A DNA stretch of 64,000 nt from Amycolatopsis sp. (GTDB lineage Bacteria; Actinomycetota; Actinomycetes; Mycobacteriales; Pseudonocardiaceae), in contig NZ_JAODNM010000093.1 of NCBI RefSeq assembly GCF_025464955.1, positions 62,001 to 126,000 of the forward strand, written 5' to 3'. A program made the position numbers and the translations under genes. Below are positions 52,547 through 60,447 of this stretch, in pieces. Each line of letters begins with the position of its first letter. Position 1 is the stretch's first letter. The notes beneath the pieces were generated by a model. It was not told the origin of the DNA. It did no database searches and saw only the letters and a program-made list of their open reading frames with translations.

Positions 52547-53830
52547 TTACCTGCCGTCGCTCTCGATCTTCGCGTCGTCACTGAAGGTCAGTGTTTGCTG
52601 CGTGAGCGTCTGCGTCCCATCCTTATGGGTGATCTCCACCGTGCTGACGGTGACGCCGCGGTTCTGATCGATGCTGATGTTCTTGACCTGGAAGTAGGCC
52701 ACGTTGGCGTAGCGCTGCTTGAGCGCCTGCGGCCCCTGGTCGTGCAGTTCGCCGGTGGTGACCTGCTGGGCCGCGGCCGGGTCGCTGGCCACGGTCTTGA
52801 AGAACGTCTCGGTGTTGTTGCCCATGGTCGAGGCGTCCGCCGGCATCGAGTACCAGGGCGCGGGCGTCGTCTCGCGAGGCGGCTGGGTGTACGGCGGCTG
52901 TGGTGGGACGGAGTCCGTCGACGAGGGTGAGTCGGTCATCGTCGCCCCGGTTGTCGGCGCGGGCGCGGCGGGCGGGTTCATCCCGCCGTCGTTGCGCGCG
53001 AGCTGCTCGCTGGGGACGGTCCGGCTGCCGGAATCGGGCCTGGGGTCACCCGGTGCGCGCTTGGACGTGCCGTTGGGGAGACCGGCGACGTTGGGGTTCT
53101 GCTCGCCGGTGATCTGCGGGGAACCGCCCTGGTCGCCGGGCCAGCCCTGGGTCGCCTGGTTGATGTCCGGCTTGCCCACCAGCAGCGTGCCGGCGAACAG
53201 CAGCGAGACGACCACACCGCCGGAGGAGACAGCGGCGAACCACGCGGCCTTGCGCCAGGACTTGGGCGGGGTCACCGAAGCGGGGACGCTGCCGAGATCG
53301 AACGTGCCGAGCCCGTCGACCGGCGGCGCGAGGTAGACGCGCACCTCGTCGTCTTCCGAACCGGGCCGAACGGGCTCGGTCGGGGTGAAGGTGATCTTCG
53401 TGCGGCGGAGGACCGGATCCGACGCCGCTGAGACTGGGGACACTGCTGCCGCTGTTGTCCCGGTGGTCTCGAGCTCGGTCGACGCGGCCACCTGGGGCTG
53501 TGGGAGCGCCACCTCGCGACGCGGCAGGCGCGCGGGTTCCGGCGCGGCCAGGCTGCCCTGGACCCGCTGGACGGGAAGTTCACCGTTCGACGACAGATAC
53601 CCGGAGGCGGATTCCCGGTGGGGAAGCTCTCCACGGTGTACGGAGGGCCGGTGCAGGGAGGGGAGCGGGAGCGCGCCGGCGGACGGCGGATCGACCGTTC
53701 GGCTGCCCAGCTCGTGCCGGCTGTGGTCGTGCCGGGGCGGGACGGCAGGCGTCCAGGCGCCAGCGCCGCCGCGCCGGTGTCGTCCTGCGCCCGCTGGAGG
53801 TTCTTGGATGTGGTCCGCCCCGCCGCTCAT
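52547..53830 (-). CDS. Single-pass membrane protein, paralogous architecture to its neighbour
   Basis: The 427-aa protein starts MSGGADHIQEPPAGAGRHRRGG. It has a long cytoplasmic region with Thr/Pro patches, a membrane segment near residue 205-225 (AWFAAVSSGGVVVSLLFAGTLLVG), a disordered Pro/Ser linker (about 225-335) and a C-terminal domain NTETFFKTVASDPAAAQQVTTGELHDQGPQALKQRYANVAYFQVKNISID ... TQTLTFSDDAKIESDGR. The last domain has the same length and strand pattern as that of the preceding protein. The cytoplasmic Thr-rich part could be a kinase substrate. Function unknown. Confidence 0.78.
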   Translation of the reverse strand: MSGGADHIQEPPAGAGRHRRGGAGAWTPAVPPRHDHSRHELGSRTVDPPSAGALPLPSLHRPSVHRGELPHRESASGYLSSNGELPVQRVQGSLAAPEPARLPRREVALPQPQVAASTELETTGTTAAAVSPVSAASDPVLRRTKITFTPTEPVRPGSEDDEVRVYLAPPVDGLGTFDLGSVPASVTPPKSWRKAAWFAAVSSGGVVVSLLFAGTLLVGKPDINQATQGWPGDQGGSPQITGEQNPNVAGLPNGTSKRAPGDPRPDSGSRTVPSEQLARNDGGMNPPAAPAPTTGATMTDSPSSTDSVPPQPPYTQPPRETTPAPWYSMPADASTMGNNTETFFKTVASDPAAAQQVTTGELHDQGPQALKQRYANVAYFQVKNISIDQNRGVTVSTVEITHKDGTQTLTQQTLTFSDDAKIESDGR

Positions 53831-54165
53831 ATCGTGACGACCGTCTCATGAGCGTCTTCTGACGGTGGCAGGGGCCGGGTTAAGCCGATTGGACGAATAT
53901 CCGGCTGGGCGAACTCCTGAGCATCTGCACGCGCATGCACCGAAGAACGCGCACGGCCGTTTGCCGAACGCGTCTCGCGGGCATCGCCCGACCCAGACAC
54001 GAGGGTCCTCACGTGCATCAGACTAGAAGCCGAGACCGTGTTTCGTCTCGTCAGGATTGCAAGTTGCAGCTCTTTCACTCTGACGGGCGCGGCCAAATGG
54101 GCGTCGCTCACGCTACGCAGTGCTATATCCCCAGTTGGCGCACTCGCCGTCCGTCACGGCCCCGG
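53831..54165. other. Intergenic region without a supported gene
   Basis: The 335-bp gap upstream of the membrane-protein gene has a reverse-strand open frame without ribosome site or recognisable product. No hairpin with a T-run and no repeat of the A/B families were found. It should contain the promoter for the gene starting at 53830. Confidence 0.5.
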
Positions 54166-54480
54166 TCAGCCGCCGCTGCGGTACTTCGCTTGTGTCGATT
54201 GCAAGGCCTTGGTCGCGACGACACCGCTGCCGCCGGCCAGGATGATGGCGAGGATGTCCGTGCCGGCGGGACCGGCGGTGAGCAACCAGGCGAGCAGGGA
54301 CGCCGCGGTGGTGCTGCCGGCGATCACCCAGCGGCCGCGCACGTACTGCGCCACCGGGGAACCGCCCGCGCGCTTGTTCGCGGCGTTGTTGAGCATTGCC
54401 AGATAACCGACGTGACCGAGGGCCGCCAGCACGCTGGCGATCGAGATCACGACGGCGATCAGGTTGATGAGCCAGTCCAT
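54166..54480 (-). CDS. Small three-pass membrane protein
   Basis: The 104-aa protein MDWLINLIAVVISIASVLAALGHV region has three hydrophobic segments (about residues 4-28, 52-70 and 74-92) and a short basic end TQAKYRSGG. No known domain is recognised. It lies 100 bp downstream of the chorismate mutase gene, and a small gap suggests possible co-transcription. Unknown function. Confidence 0.7.
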   Translation of the reverse strand: MDWLINLIAVVISIASVLAALGHVGYLAMLNNAANKRAGGSPVAQYVRGRWVIAGSTTAASLLAWLLTAGPAGTDILAIILAGGSGVVATKALQSTQAKYRSGG

Positions 54481-54580
54481 GTGTCCAGTGTGCCCGCGTT
54501 ATGGGGTATTCGGCTCGGGGAACACCCTGAGATTCGCGAAGAATTCGCGCAGCCCCCCGCGAGCCTCGCCGGGATCGAGG

Positions 54581-54913
54581 TCAGCGGCCGAGCCTGCCGC
54601 GGCCCAGATCGAGCAGCGCCATCGCCAAGCGGCGGCCTTCCGGGCCGAGCTCGCGGTACCGGGCGAGCACGTCCATCTCGCGGTTGTAGACGATCCGGGT
54701 GCCGCCGGCGGCCATCCTGGCGACGCCGATCGTCTTCGACACCTCGACCCGGCGTTTGACCAGCCGCAGGATCTCGGCGTCGAGGAAGTCGATCTCCTTG
54801 CGGAGCTCGCCGATCTCCTCGGCCGTCGGCGCCGGCAGGTCGACCACGTGACTGGCGCTGTCGGCACTGTCGGCGGCGTCTTCGTTGGCGGTCTGGTCGG
54901 TCTGCGCGTTCAT
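54581..54913 (-). CDS. aroQ: Chorismate mutase (AroQ-delta type)
   Basis: The enzyme converts chorismate to prephenate, the branch to Phe and Tyr. From ATG 54913 (ribosome site AGAGAGG) the protein has 110 aa: a disordered acidic N-terminus, then EIGELRKEIDFLDAEILRLVKRRVEVSKTIGVARMAAGGTRIVYNREMDVLARYRELG. The helix-1 Arg, Lys and Glu-type active-site pattern is retained. The tail LGRGRLGR matches the C-terminus through which the M. tuberculosis enzyme (Rv0948c) docks on DAHP synthase and is activated. It is a cytoplasmic intracellular mutase needing that partner. It is preceded by an attenuator-like leader (54927-55086). Confidence 0.93.
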   Translation of the reverse strand: MNAQTDQTANEDAADSADSASHVVDLPAPTAEEIGELRKEIDFLDAEILRLVKRRVEVSKTIGVARMAAGGTRIVYNREMDVLARYRELGPEGRRLAMALLDLGRGRLGR

Positions 54914-54926
54914 CTGGACCTCTCTT

Positions 54927-54950
54927 GGGGCCGGACTCCCAGCCGGCCCC
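54927..54950 (-). promoter_or_regulatory. Hairpin next to the aroQ ribosome site
   Basis: Arms GGGGCCGG / CCGGCCCC around an 8-base loop, ending 5-7 bases before the ribosome site of aroQ. Its loop and right arm contain, on the reverse strand, GGAGTCCGG, the exact complement of CCGGACTCC in the leader peptide region (55031-55039). It could be an extra switch that hides or exposes the start. Confidence 0.6.
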
Positions 54951-54962
54951 TGAGCAGACGAA

Positions 54963-54989
54963 AGCCCCGGGTCCGTGGACTCCGGGGCT
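54963..54989 (-). terminator. Leader terminator (attenuator) of aroQ
   Basis: On the reverse strand AGCCCCGG (54989-54982) pairs with CCGGGGCT (54970-54963), extended by an inner GTCC/GGAC helix, then TTTCGTCTG. It lies 50 bases before the aroQ start, within the leader and not at a gene end. The 5' arm includes CCGGAGTCC (54985-54977), exactly complementary to GGACTCCGG in the leader peptide coding region (55037-55029), so terminator and antiterminator are mutually exclusive. Confidence 0.75.
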
Positions 54990-55011
54990 GCGGGTGATAG
55001 CGCGTCGGGCA

Positions 55012-55074
55012 CTACGCGATCACGGGAGCCGGAGTCCGGATCCCGTAGAAAAATCGGTACGCGTCGTGCTGCAC
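55012..55074 (-). CDS. Putative Phe/Tyr-rich leader peptide of aroQ
   Basis: A 20-residue frame from GTG 55074 to TAG 55012-55014 reads VQHDAYRFFYGIRTPAPVIA. Four of the five residues 6-10 are Tyr or Phe (Y6, F8, F9, Y10), the end products of the chorismate mutase branch. Just after these codons lies the sequence able to pair with the terminator arm. There is no ribosome site, but a CATAAT -10 element ends seven bases before the GTG, so translation is probably leaderless, as for many actinobacterial leader peptides. The frame is too short to be a conventional gene. Confidence 0.7.
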   Translation of the reverse strand: MQHDAYRFFYGIRTPAPVIA

Positions 55075-55080
55075 CCGATC

Positions 55081-55086
55081 ATTATG
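55081..55086 (-). promoter_or_regulatory. -10 promoter element for the aroQ leader
   Basis: The reverse strand reads CATAAT here, one base from TATAAT, overlapping the stop codon of the upstream DUF1707 gene. A transcript would begin at about 55074, the G of the leader GTG. A -35 hexamer is not obvious. Confidence 0.6.
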
Positions 55087-55486
55087 GCATAAAAGCCGAC
55101 CTCCGGTGCCGGGCGCCGCGGATCCGCGCGTGCACGGCGAGGCTCATCGCCAGCCAGAAGATCGGGGCCACCGGCCAGAAGAACGGCGCGGGAGACACCG
55201 CCCACCGCACGGTCAGCAGCACCGCGAGCACCACGAGAACCGCCGCGTGGATCCGGAGCGTGACGTGGGGCGCAGGCCGCCTGCTCCGCGGGACCGGCTC
55301 CTTGGGCAGGTCGGCGGTGAGCGCGCCGAGTTCGTCGGTGTATCTGGCGGCGTAGACCGCGCTGAGGCGGTCCTCGATTTCTTCGAAGGTCAGCCTGCCT
55401 TCGGCGCCGGCCGCCTGGACGGCGTCGGCTACCCGTTGTCGGTCGTTGTCCGCGGCGCGAAGCCGGTTCGGGATCTGGGGTTCCAT
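55082..55486 (-). CDS. DUF1707 domain membrane protein
   Basis: The 134-aa protein begins MEPQIPNRLRAADNDRQRVADAVQAAGAEGRLTFEEIEDRLSAVYAARYTDELGALTADLP, the DUF1707 (SHOCT-like) domain of actinobacteria. Two membrane segments follow (HAAVLVVLAVLLTVRWAV and FFWPVAPIFWLAMSLAVHA) and a basic end. Function is unknown. Its stop overlaps the -10 box of the aroQ leader. It is divergent from pcrA (126 bp). The much longer reverse opening is a shadow of pcrA. Confidence 0.85.
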   Translation of the reverse strand: MEPQIPNRLRAADNDRQRVADAVQAAGAEGRLTFEEIEDRLSAVYAARYTDELGALTADLPKEPVPRSRRPAPHVTLRIHAAVLVVLAVLLTVRWAVSPAPFFWPVAPIFWLAMSLAVHARIRGARHRRSAFMP

Positions 55487-55612
55487 ACCCGTCGATGCTC
55501 CGCGCGCCCGGTTCGGCGCGCATCGGTCCGCAGGCGACATCCGCGCGTACGCCCCTCGCGGTAGCCCGCCGCCACCAAACCTGTCAGTGCCCCCGGGTAG
55601 CGTGGACCCTCG

Positions 55613-58045
55613 ATGAGCACCCTCTTCGATCTGCACCCGGACAACCCGTTCGACAGCGCGGCTTCGCGCCGCCGATCCGAGCTGCTCGACGACCTGAACC
55701 CGGCACAGCGCGAGGCCGTGACCCATGTCGGCGCGCCGCTGCTGGTGGTCGCCGGTGCCGGTTCCGGCAAGACGCGCGTGCTGACGCGGCGCATCGCTTA
55801 CCTGCTCGGCGAACGGGCGGTACATCCCGGTCAGGTACTGGCGATCACGTTCACCAACAAGGCCGCAGCCGAGATGCGCGACCGCGTCAGCGAGCTCGTC
55901 GGCCGCCGGTCGAACGCGATGTGGGTGATGACCTTCCACTCGATGTGCGTGCGGATCCTGCGGCGTGAGGCGAAAACGCTCGGTCTGTCGTCGAGCTTCT
56001 CGATCTACGACTCCGACGACTCCAAGCGGCTGATCACGCTTGTCGCGCGGGATCTCGACCTCGACGCCAAGCGGTACCCGGCGCGCACGCTGGCCATCCA
56101 CATCTCGAACCTCAAGAACGAGCTGCTCGATCCCGACGCCGCGGCCGCGCAGGCGGGCGACGACCTCGGGCGTAAGGTCGCCGAGGTCTACGCCGAGTAC
56201 CAGCGCCGGCTCAAGCAGGCCAACGCGATGGACTTCGACGACCTGATCATGCGCACGGTCGAGCTGCTCCAGGTTTTTCCGGATGTCGCCGAGTACTACC
56301 GCCGCCGCTTCCGGCACGTGATGGTCGACGAGTACCAGGACACGAACCACGCGCAGTACACGCTGGTCCGCGAGCTGGTGGGCACCGACGTCAGCGAGTC
56401 CGGCGTCGAACCGGCCGAACTGTGCGTGGTGGGTGACGCTGATCAGTCGATCTACGCCTTCCGCGGCGCCACGATCCGCAATATCGAGGACTTCGAGCAC
56501 GACTTCTCCAACGCGCGCACGATCCTGCTCGAGCAGAACTACCGCTCGACGCAGACGATCCTGTCGGCCGCGAACGCGGTGATCGCCCGGAACCCGAACC
56601 GGCGGCCCAAACGACTGTGGACCGATTCCGGGGACGGCGAGAAGATCGTCGGCTACGTCGGGGACAACGAGCACGACGAGGCCGCGTTCGTCGCCGGTGA
56701 GATCGACTCGCTGGCCGACCAGGGCGCCGCGAACTATTCGGATGTCGCGGTCTTCTACCGCACGAACAACCAGTCGCGCGTGTTCGAGGAGATCTTCATC
56801 CGGCTCGGGCTGCCGTACAAGGTCGTCGGCGGGGTGCGGTTCTACGAGCGTCGTGAGGTGCGCGACATGCTCGCGTACCTGCGCGTGCTGGCCAACCCGG
56901 AGGACACGGTCAGCCTCCGGCGGATCCTCAATGTCCCCAAGCGGGGGATCGGCGACCGCGCCGAAGCGGTGGTCGCCGCGCACGCCGAGCGGCAGCGGAT
57001 TTCGTTCGCGTCGGCGTTGCGCGAGACGATCGACGGCACGGTCCCGTTGATGAACCCGCGCTCCGCCAAGGCGATCACCGGTTTCATCGAGCTGCTCGAC
57101 GGGCTTCGCGAGCTGGTTGACGCGGGTGGTGAAGTGGCCGACGTGCTCGAGGCCGTCTTGGAGCGTTCCGGGTATCGCGCCGAGCTTGAGGAGTCGGACG
57201 ACCCGCAGGACGCGTCGAGGGTCGAGAACCTCACCGAACTGGTGACGGTCGCCCGCGAGTTCGCCGAGCTGAACGCCGAGATCGCGCCCCCGGACGCGGC
57301 GGACGTCGTCGTCGGTGATGCCGAGGCAGAAGCCGGGGTACCGGCGCCAGGCTCGTTGCCCGCCTTCCTCGAACGGGTTTCCCTGGTCGCGGACGCGGAC
57401 TCGATCCCGGCGGCGGACGGCGGCGACGGCGAGGCCGATTCCGGCGTCGTCACGCTGATGACCGTGCACACCGCGAAGGGCCTCGAGTACCCGGTCGTGT
57501 TCTGCACCGGCTGGGAGGACGGCATCTTCCCGCACATGCGTGCCCTGGGTGACCCGGCCGAGCTCGCCGAAGAGCGGCGGCTGGCCTACGTGGCGATCAC
57601 GCGGGCCCGCCAGCGTCTGTACCTCTCGCGCGCCATAGTGCGCTCCGCGTGGGGCCAGCCGATGGCGAACCCGGCTTCGCGGTTCTTCGACGAAATCCCC
57701 GCCGAACTCATCGACTGGCGCCGCGAGGCACCGTCACGTGGCTTCGGCGAGAGCAGTTCGCAGCGAACGGCGACAACCTGGGGCCGCAAGTCGAGCTTCG
57801 GGGGCGACTCCGCGCAGGCGGGCATCGCGGCCGGTGGCATGCGCACGACGTCGTTCAAGGGCTGGAAGGACACCGTCGCCCTGAAACTCGACGTCGGCGA
57901 CAGGGTCAGCCACGACAAGTACGGGCTCGGCACCGTCCTCCAGACCGACGGCGAAGGCCCACGCGCGACAGCCACCATCGACTTCGGCGCCTCCGGCAAG
58001 GTCCGGCTGATGCTCATCGGCAGCGTCCCCATGGTGAAACTCTGA
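55613..58045 (+). CDS. pcrA: ATP-dependent DNA helicase PcrA/UvrD1
   Basis: An 810-aa superfamily 1A 3'-5' helicase for nucleotide-excision and recombination repair and for plasmid/phage replication. Motifs in order are LNPAQREAV (Q), VAGAGSGKTRVLTRRIAY (Walker A), AITFTNKAAAEM, HVMVDEYQDTNHAQY (Walker B), VGDADQSIYAFRGA, LEQNYRST, VTLMTVHTAKGLEYPVVF and YVAITRARQRLYLS. The C-terminal Tudor-like tip (DRVSHDKYGLGTVLQTDGEG...IDFGASGKVRLML) is the RNA polymerase-interacting domain. The ATG at 55613 is chosen. Placement next to chorismate mutase and the M23 peptidase matches mycobacteria. Confidence 0.96.
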   Translation: MSTLFDLHPDNPFDSAASRRRSELLDDLNPAQREAVTHVGAPLLVVAGAGSGKTRVLTRRIAYLLGERAVHPGQVLAITFTNKAAAEMRDRVSELVGRRSNAMWVMTFHSMCVRILRREAKTLGLSSSFSIYDSDDSKRLITLVARDLDLDAKRYPARTLAIHISNLKNELLDPDAAAAQAGDDLGRKVAEVYAEYQRRLKQANAMDFDDLIMRTVELLQVFPDVAEYYRRRFRHVMVDEYQDTNHAQYTLVRELVGTDVSESGVEPAELCVVGDADQSIYAFRGATIRNIEDFEHDFSNARTILLEQNYRSTQTILSAANAVIARNPNRRPKRLWTDSGDGEKIVGYVGDNEHDEAAFVAGEIDSLADQGAANYSDVAVFYRTNNQSRVFEEIFIRLGLPYKVVGGVRFYERREVRDMLAYLRVLANPEDTVSLRRILNVPKRGIGDRAEAVVAAHAERQRISFASALRETIDGTVPLMNPRSAKAITGFIELLDGLRELVDAGGEVADVLEAVLERSGYRAELEESDDPQDASRVENLTELVTVAREFAELNAEIAPPDAADVVVGDAEAEAGVPAPGSLPAFLERVSLVADADSIPAADGGDGEADSGVVTLMTVHTAKGLEYPVVFCTGWEDGIFPHMRALGDPAELAEERRLAYVAITRARQRLYLSRAIVRSAWGQPMANPASRFFDEIPAELIDWRREAPSRGFGESSSQRTATTWGRKSSFGGDSAQAGIAAGGMRTTSFKGWKDTVALKLDVGDRVSHDKYGLGTVLQTDGEGPRATATIDFGASGKVRLMLIGSVPMVKL

Positions 58046-58087
58046 CTCGTGAGCGTTCCGGCCGGTTAGAGCCGGTCTGGCCACTCA

Positions 58088-59041
58088 CTAGGCCTGCTTG
58101 ACGGTCCTGATCACCGGCGCCGTTTCGATGTGGGTGATGGCCGGCAGGGCGGCCACCTGGGTGGTCAGGTACCGGTAGAGCTCCCGCTGGTCGGCGCACA
58201 CCACGCTCGCACACAGGTTGGTCGGCCCGGTCGTGGCGGCGGCGAACGCGATCTCCGGATGCGCTGCCAGCGCCTCACCGGTCTGCTGCAGAGCCGAGGG
58301 GGCGACCGAAAGCCAGAGCAGGGTTCGGGTGGCAAGGCTGAACATCATTCCGTCGACGTCGAGGTCGAGGTACAACACCCCGTGTTCTCGCAGTTCCGTC
58401 ATTCGTCGTCGGACCGTGGTCGGCGACCAGCCGGTCACCGAGGCCAAGTGCTCGAACCCGGCCCGGCCGTCAGCGGCGAGGGCGGCGAGCAGTTTCCGGT
58501 CGACGTCGTCGAGACGCACCGGTCCTCCTCGATTCGGCAACGGGGGCGGGCGCAGCCGCTCGATCGCCGCCTCGTCCAGCGCGCCGAGCTTGGCGATCAG
58601 GTTGTCCGGGCCGCCATAGAAGACGTGTAGCACGGAGTGCGCCGTCACCCCCTCCACCCTGGGCGTGCGGGGGAGCTTGGCCAGCAGCAGCGTCTCGCTG
58701 TCGGCCTCGTTCTCGGTGCGGACCGTGCACGTAATCTCGGTGCCGCCCGAAGTGAGGCTCACCCAGGACGTGTCGGGACGTCGGGCCAGCGCCTCGGCGA
58801 CCGGGACTGACGCTCCGGGCGCACAACGCACCCGCAGGAACCACTGCGTCGCACCCAGCGCGGTCGGGTCGACCGCGCCGAGCACCCGCACCGCGCCGGC
58901 CGCCCGCAACCGGGTGTACCGGCGGGCGATGGTGCGATCCGACACGCCGAGAACCTCCGCGATAGTGCTGAACGCGGCCCGAGGGTCGATCTGCAGGGCG
59001 TGCACGAGCCGAAGATCCAGCTCGCTGTAGTCAGATTCCAC
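58088..59041 (-). CDS. Lrp/AsnC-family regulator with two tandem modules
   Basis: From GTG 59041 the 317-aa protein has a first HTH (SELDLRLVHALQIDPRAAFSTIAEVLGVSDRTIARRYTRLRAAG) and ligand-type domain, then a second HTH (RLDDVDRKLLAALAADGRAGFEHLASVTGWSPTTVRRRMTELREHGV) and domain. This doubled form is common in Actinobacteria. It is divergent from the monooxygenase gene by 114 bp, so it may regulate it. The effector is unknown. Confidence 0.88.
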   Translation of the reverse strand: MESDYSELDLRLVHALQIDPRAAFSTIAEVLGVSDRTIARRYTRLRAAGAVRVLGAVDPTALGATQWFLRVRCAPGASVPVAEALARRPDTSWVSLTSGGTEITCTVRTENEADSETLLLAKLPRTPRVEGVTAHSVLHVFYGGPDNLIAKLGALDEAAIERLRPPPLPNRGGPVRLDDVDRKLLAALAADGRAGFEHLASVTGWSPTTVRRRMTELREHGVLYLDLDVDGMMFSLATRTLLWLSVAPSALQQTGEALAAHPEIAFAAATTGPTNLCASVVCADQRELYRYLTTQVAALPAITHIETAPVIRTVKQA

Positions 59042-59155
59042 CGATTTGATGCTAACAGTGTCGGATATCGGTGCAATTGAGCTGGTTTCTGGCCCGCGTC
59101 GGGCTGCTGGCGGAGCGTCACTCCTGTGCTGACAGACGCAATCAGGGGAGAATCC

Positions 59156-60382
59156 ATGAATACTGAAGTACTCATCGTCGGCGCCGGCCCGACCGGCCTG
59201 ACACTGGCCAACGACCTGTTGCTGACCGGGGTGTCGACCGTGTTGGCCGACAAGCGCGCGCACCGCAGCGACCTGTCGAAGGCGGGCGGCGTGCAGTCCC
59301 GGACGCTGGCGGCACTTGACCAGCGCGGCCTGCTGGAACCGTTGCTGGCCACCGGAAACCACCCCCTCACGACCGCCCATTTCGCCGGTATCCAGCTCCC
59401 GCTCGCCCGGCGCCGCCTGCCGTGGCGGTCCATCCCGCAGGTGGTGATCGAGGGGTTCTTCGAGCAACACCTTGCCGCACAAGGCATCCACGTCCAGCGG
59501 GAGCACGATCTGGTCGGCCTCGAACAGGATGAGGACGGCGTTACCGCGACCTTCGCCAACGGCTCAACCGTCCGCTCCCGGTACCTCGTGGCCGCAGACG
59601 GCGGACACAGCAGGGTGCGGTCGTTGGTGCGGGACGAGTTTCCCGGTCGGGCAGGCACGGTGACCGTGGTTGCCGCAGACGTGCGGCTGAGCGGCGTCGG
59701 GGAGTCGATGACGCACACCTGGGGCGAGGACGGGCACTGGGCTCACCTGTTCCCGCTGGGCACTGATCCGCAGGGCAGGCCGCTGCGCCGGCTCGCCTTC
59801 GGCGGGCCAGGGCAGTTGCTGCCCCGGGAGGCTCCCGTCACCGAGGGCGAAATTCGCGACGCTCTGCGTGTGGTGTTCGGATCGCGGGTGCAACTACTCG
59901 AACTGCGCTATGCCCGCCGCATCACGAACGCCGCCCGGCAGGCCGCACATTACCGCCACCGGCGGGTGTTCCTGGCCGGCGACGCCGCACACGTCCACCT
60001 CCCACTCGGCGCGCAGGGCATGAACACCGGAATGCAGGACGCGCTCAACCTCGGGTGGAAACTCGGCGCCGCCGTGCGCGGCTGGGCACCGGAAACCCTG
60101 CTCGACAGCCACCACGCGGAGCGGCACCCGGCCGGCGCCGCCGTGCTGCGCAACGTCCAGGCGCAGGGCCTGCTGATGGACTGGGAAGGCACCCGCGACC
60201 CGGCCGTGACGGCCACCCGAGAGCTCTTCACGGCCATGGCGCAACTGCCGCAGGCTCAGAACCATCTCGCCGACCTCATGTCCGGGATGGCGATCCGCTA
60301 CCCGATGGTTCGGCGAACCCCGCTGAAAGGCTCTTCGGTCCCCAAGTTCCGAAACTGTCGTACCCCTCCGCTATACCTATAG
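59156..60382 (+). CDS. FAD-dependent aromatic monooxygenase, C-terminally truncated
   Basis: The 408-aa PheA/TetX-type flavoprotein starts at ATG 59156 after GGGGAG. The first motif is VLIVGAGPTGLTLANDLL; then come GGVQSRTLAALDQRG, YLVAADGGHSRVR and the second FAD motif GDAAHVHLPLGAQGMNTGMQDALNLGWKLG. Members of this group usually continue for about 90-100 residues as a thioredoxin-like domain. Here the chain diverges after SGMAIRYPM and ends RTPPLYL at 60382, directly before the LexA-type box. The flavin core is intact, so it may be active or a decaying remnant. Substrate unknown. Confidence 0.82.
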   Translation: MNTEVLIVGAGPTGLTLANDLLLTGVSTVLADKRAHRSDLSKAGGVQSRTLAALDQRGLLEPLLATGNHPLTTAHFAGIQLPLARRRLPWRSIPQVVIEGFFEQHLAAQGIHVQREHDLVGLEQDEDGVTATFANGSTVRSRYLVAADGGHSRVRSLVRDEFPGRAGTVTVVAADVRLSGVGESMTHTWGEDGHWAHLFPLGTDPQGRPLRRLAFGGPGQLLPREAPVTEGEIRDALRVVFGSRVQLLELRYARRITNAARQAAHYRHRRVFLAGDAAHVHLPLGAQGMNTGMQDALNLGWKLGAAVRGWAPETLLDSHHAERHPAGAAVLRNVQAQGLLMDWEGTRDPAVTATRELFTAMAQLPQAQNHLADLMSGMAIRYPMVRRTPLKGSSVPKFRNCRTPPLYL

Positions 60383-60398
60383 TCGAACACAAGTTCGA
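60383..60398. promoter_or_regulatory. LexA/SOS box
   Basis: TCGAACACAAGTTCGA fits the actinobacterial LexA consensus TCGAAC-N4-GTTCGA in every fixed position. It begins at the base after the monooxygenase stop and lies 50 bases before the next GTG. It predicts DNA-damage induction of the small gene that follows. Confidence 0.85.
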
Positions 60399-60447
60399 TC
60401 GGTGGGGTATGCTGGGTGGACCGGCGACCCGGGAGGGGGGCGACGGT

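Noticed and set aside
53827..54111. Reverse open frame of 94 codons
   Set aside because: No ribosome site, no recognisable product and it overlaps the start of a supported gene.
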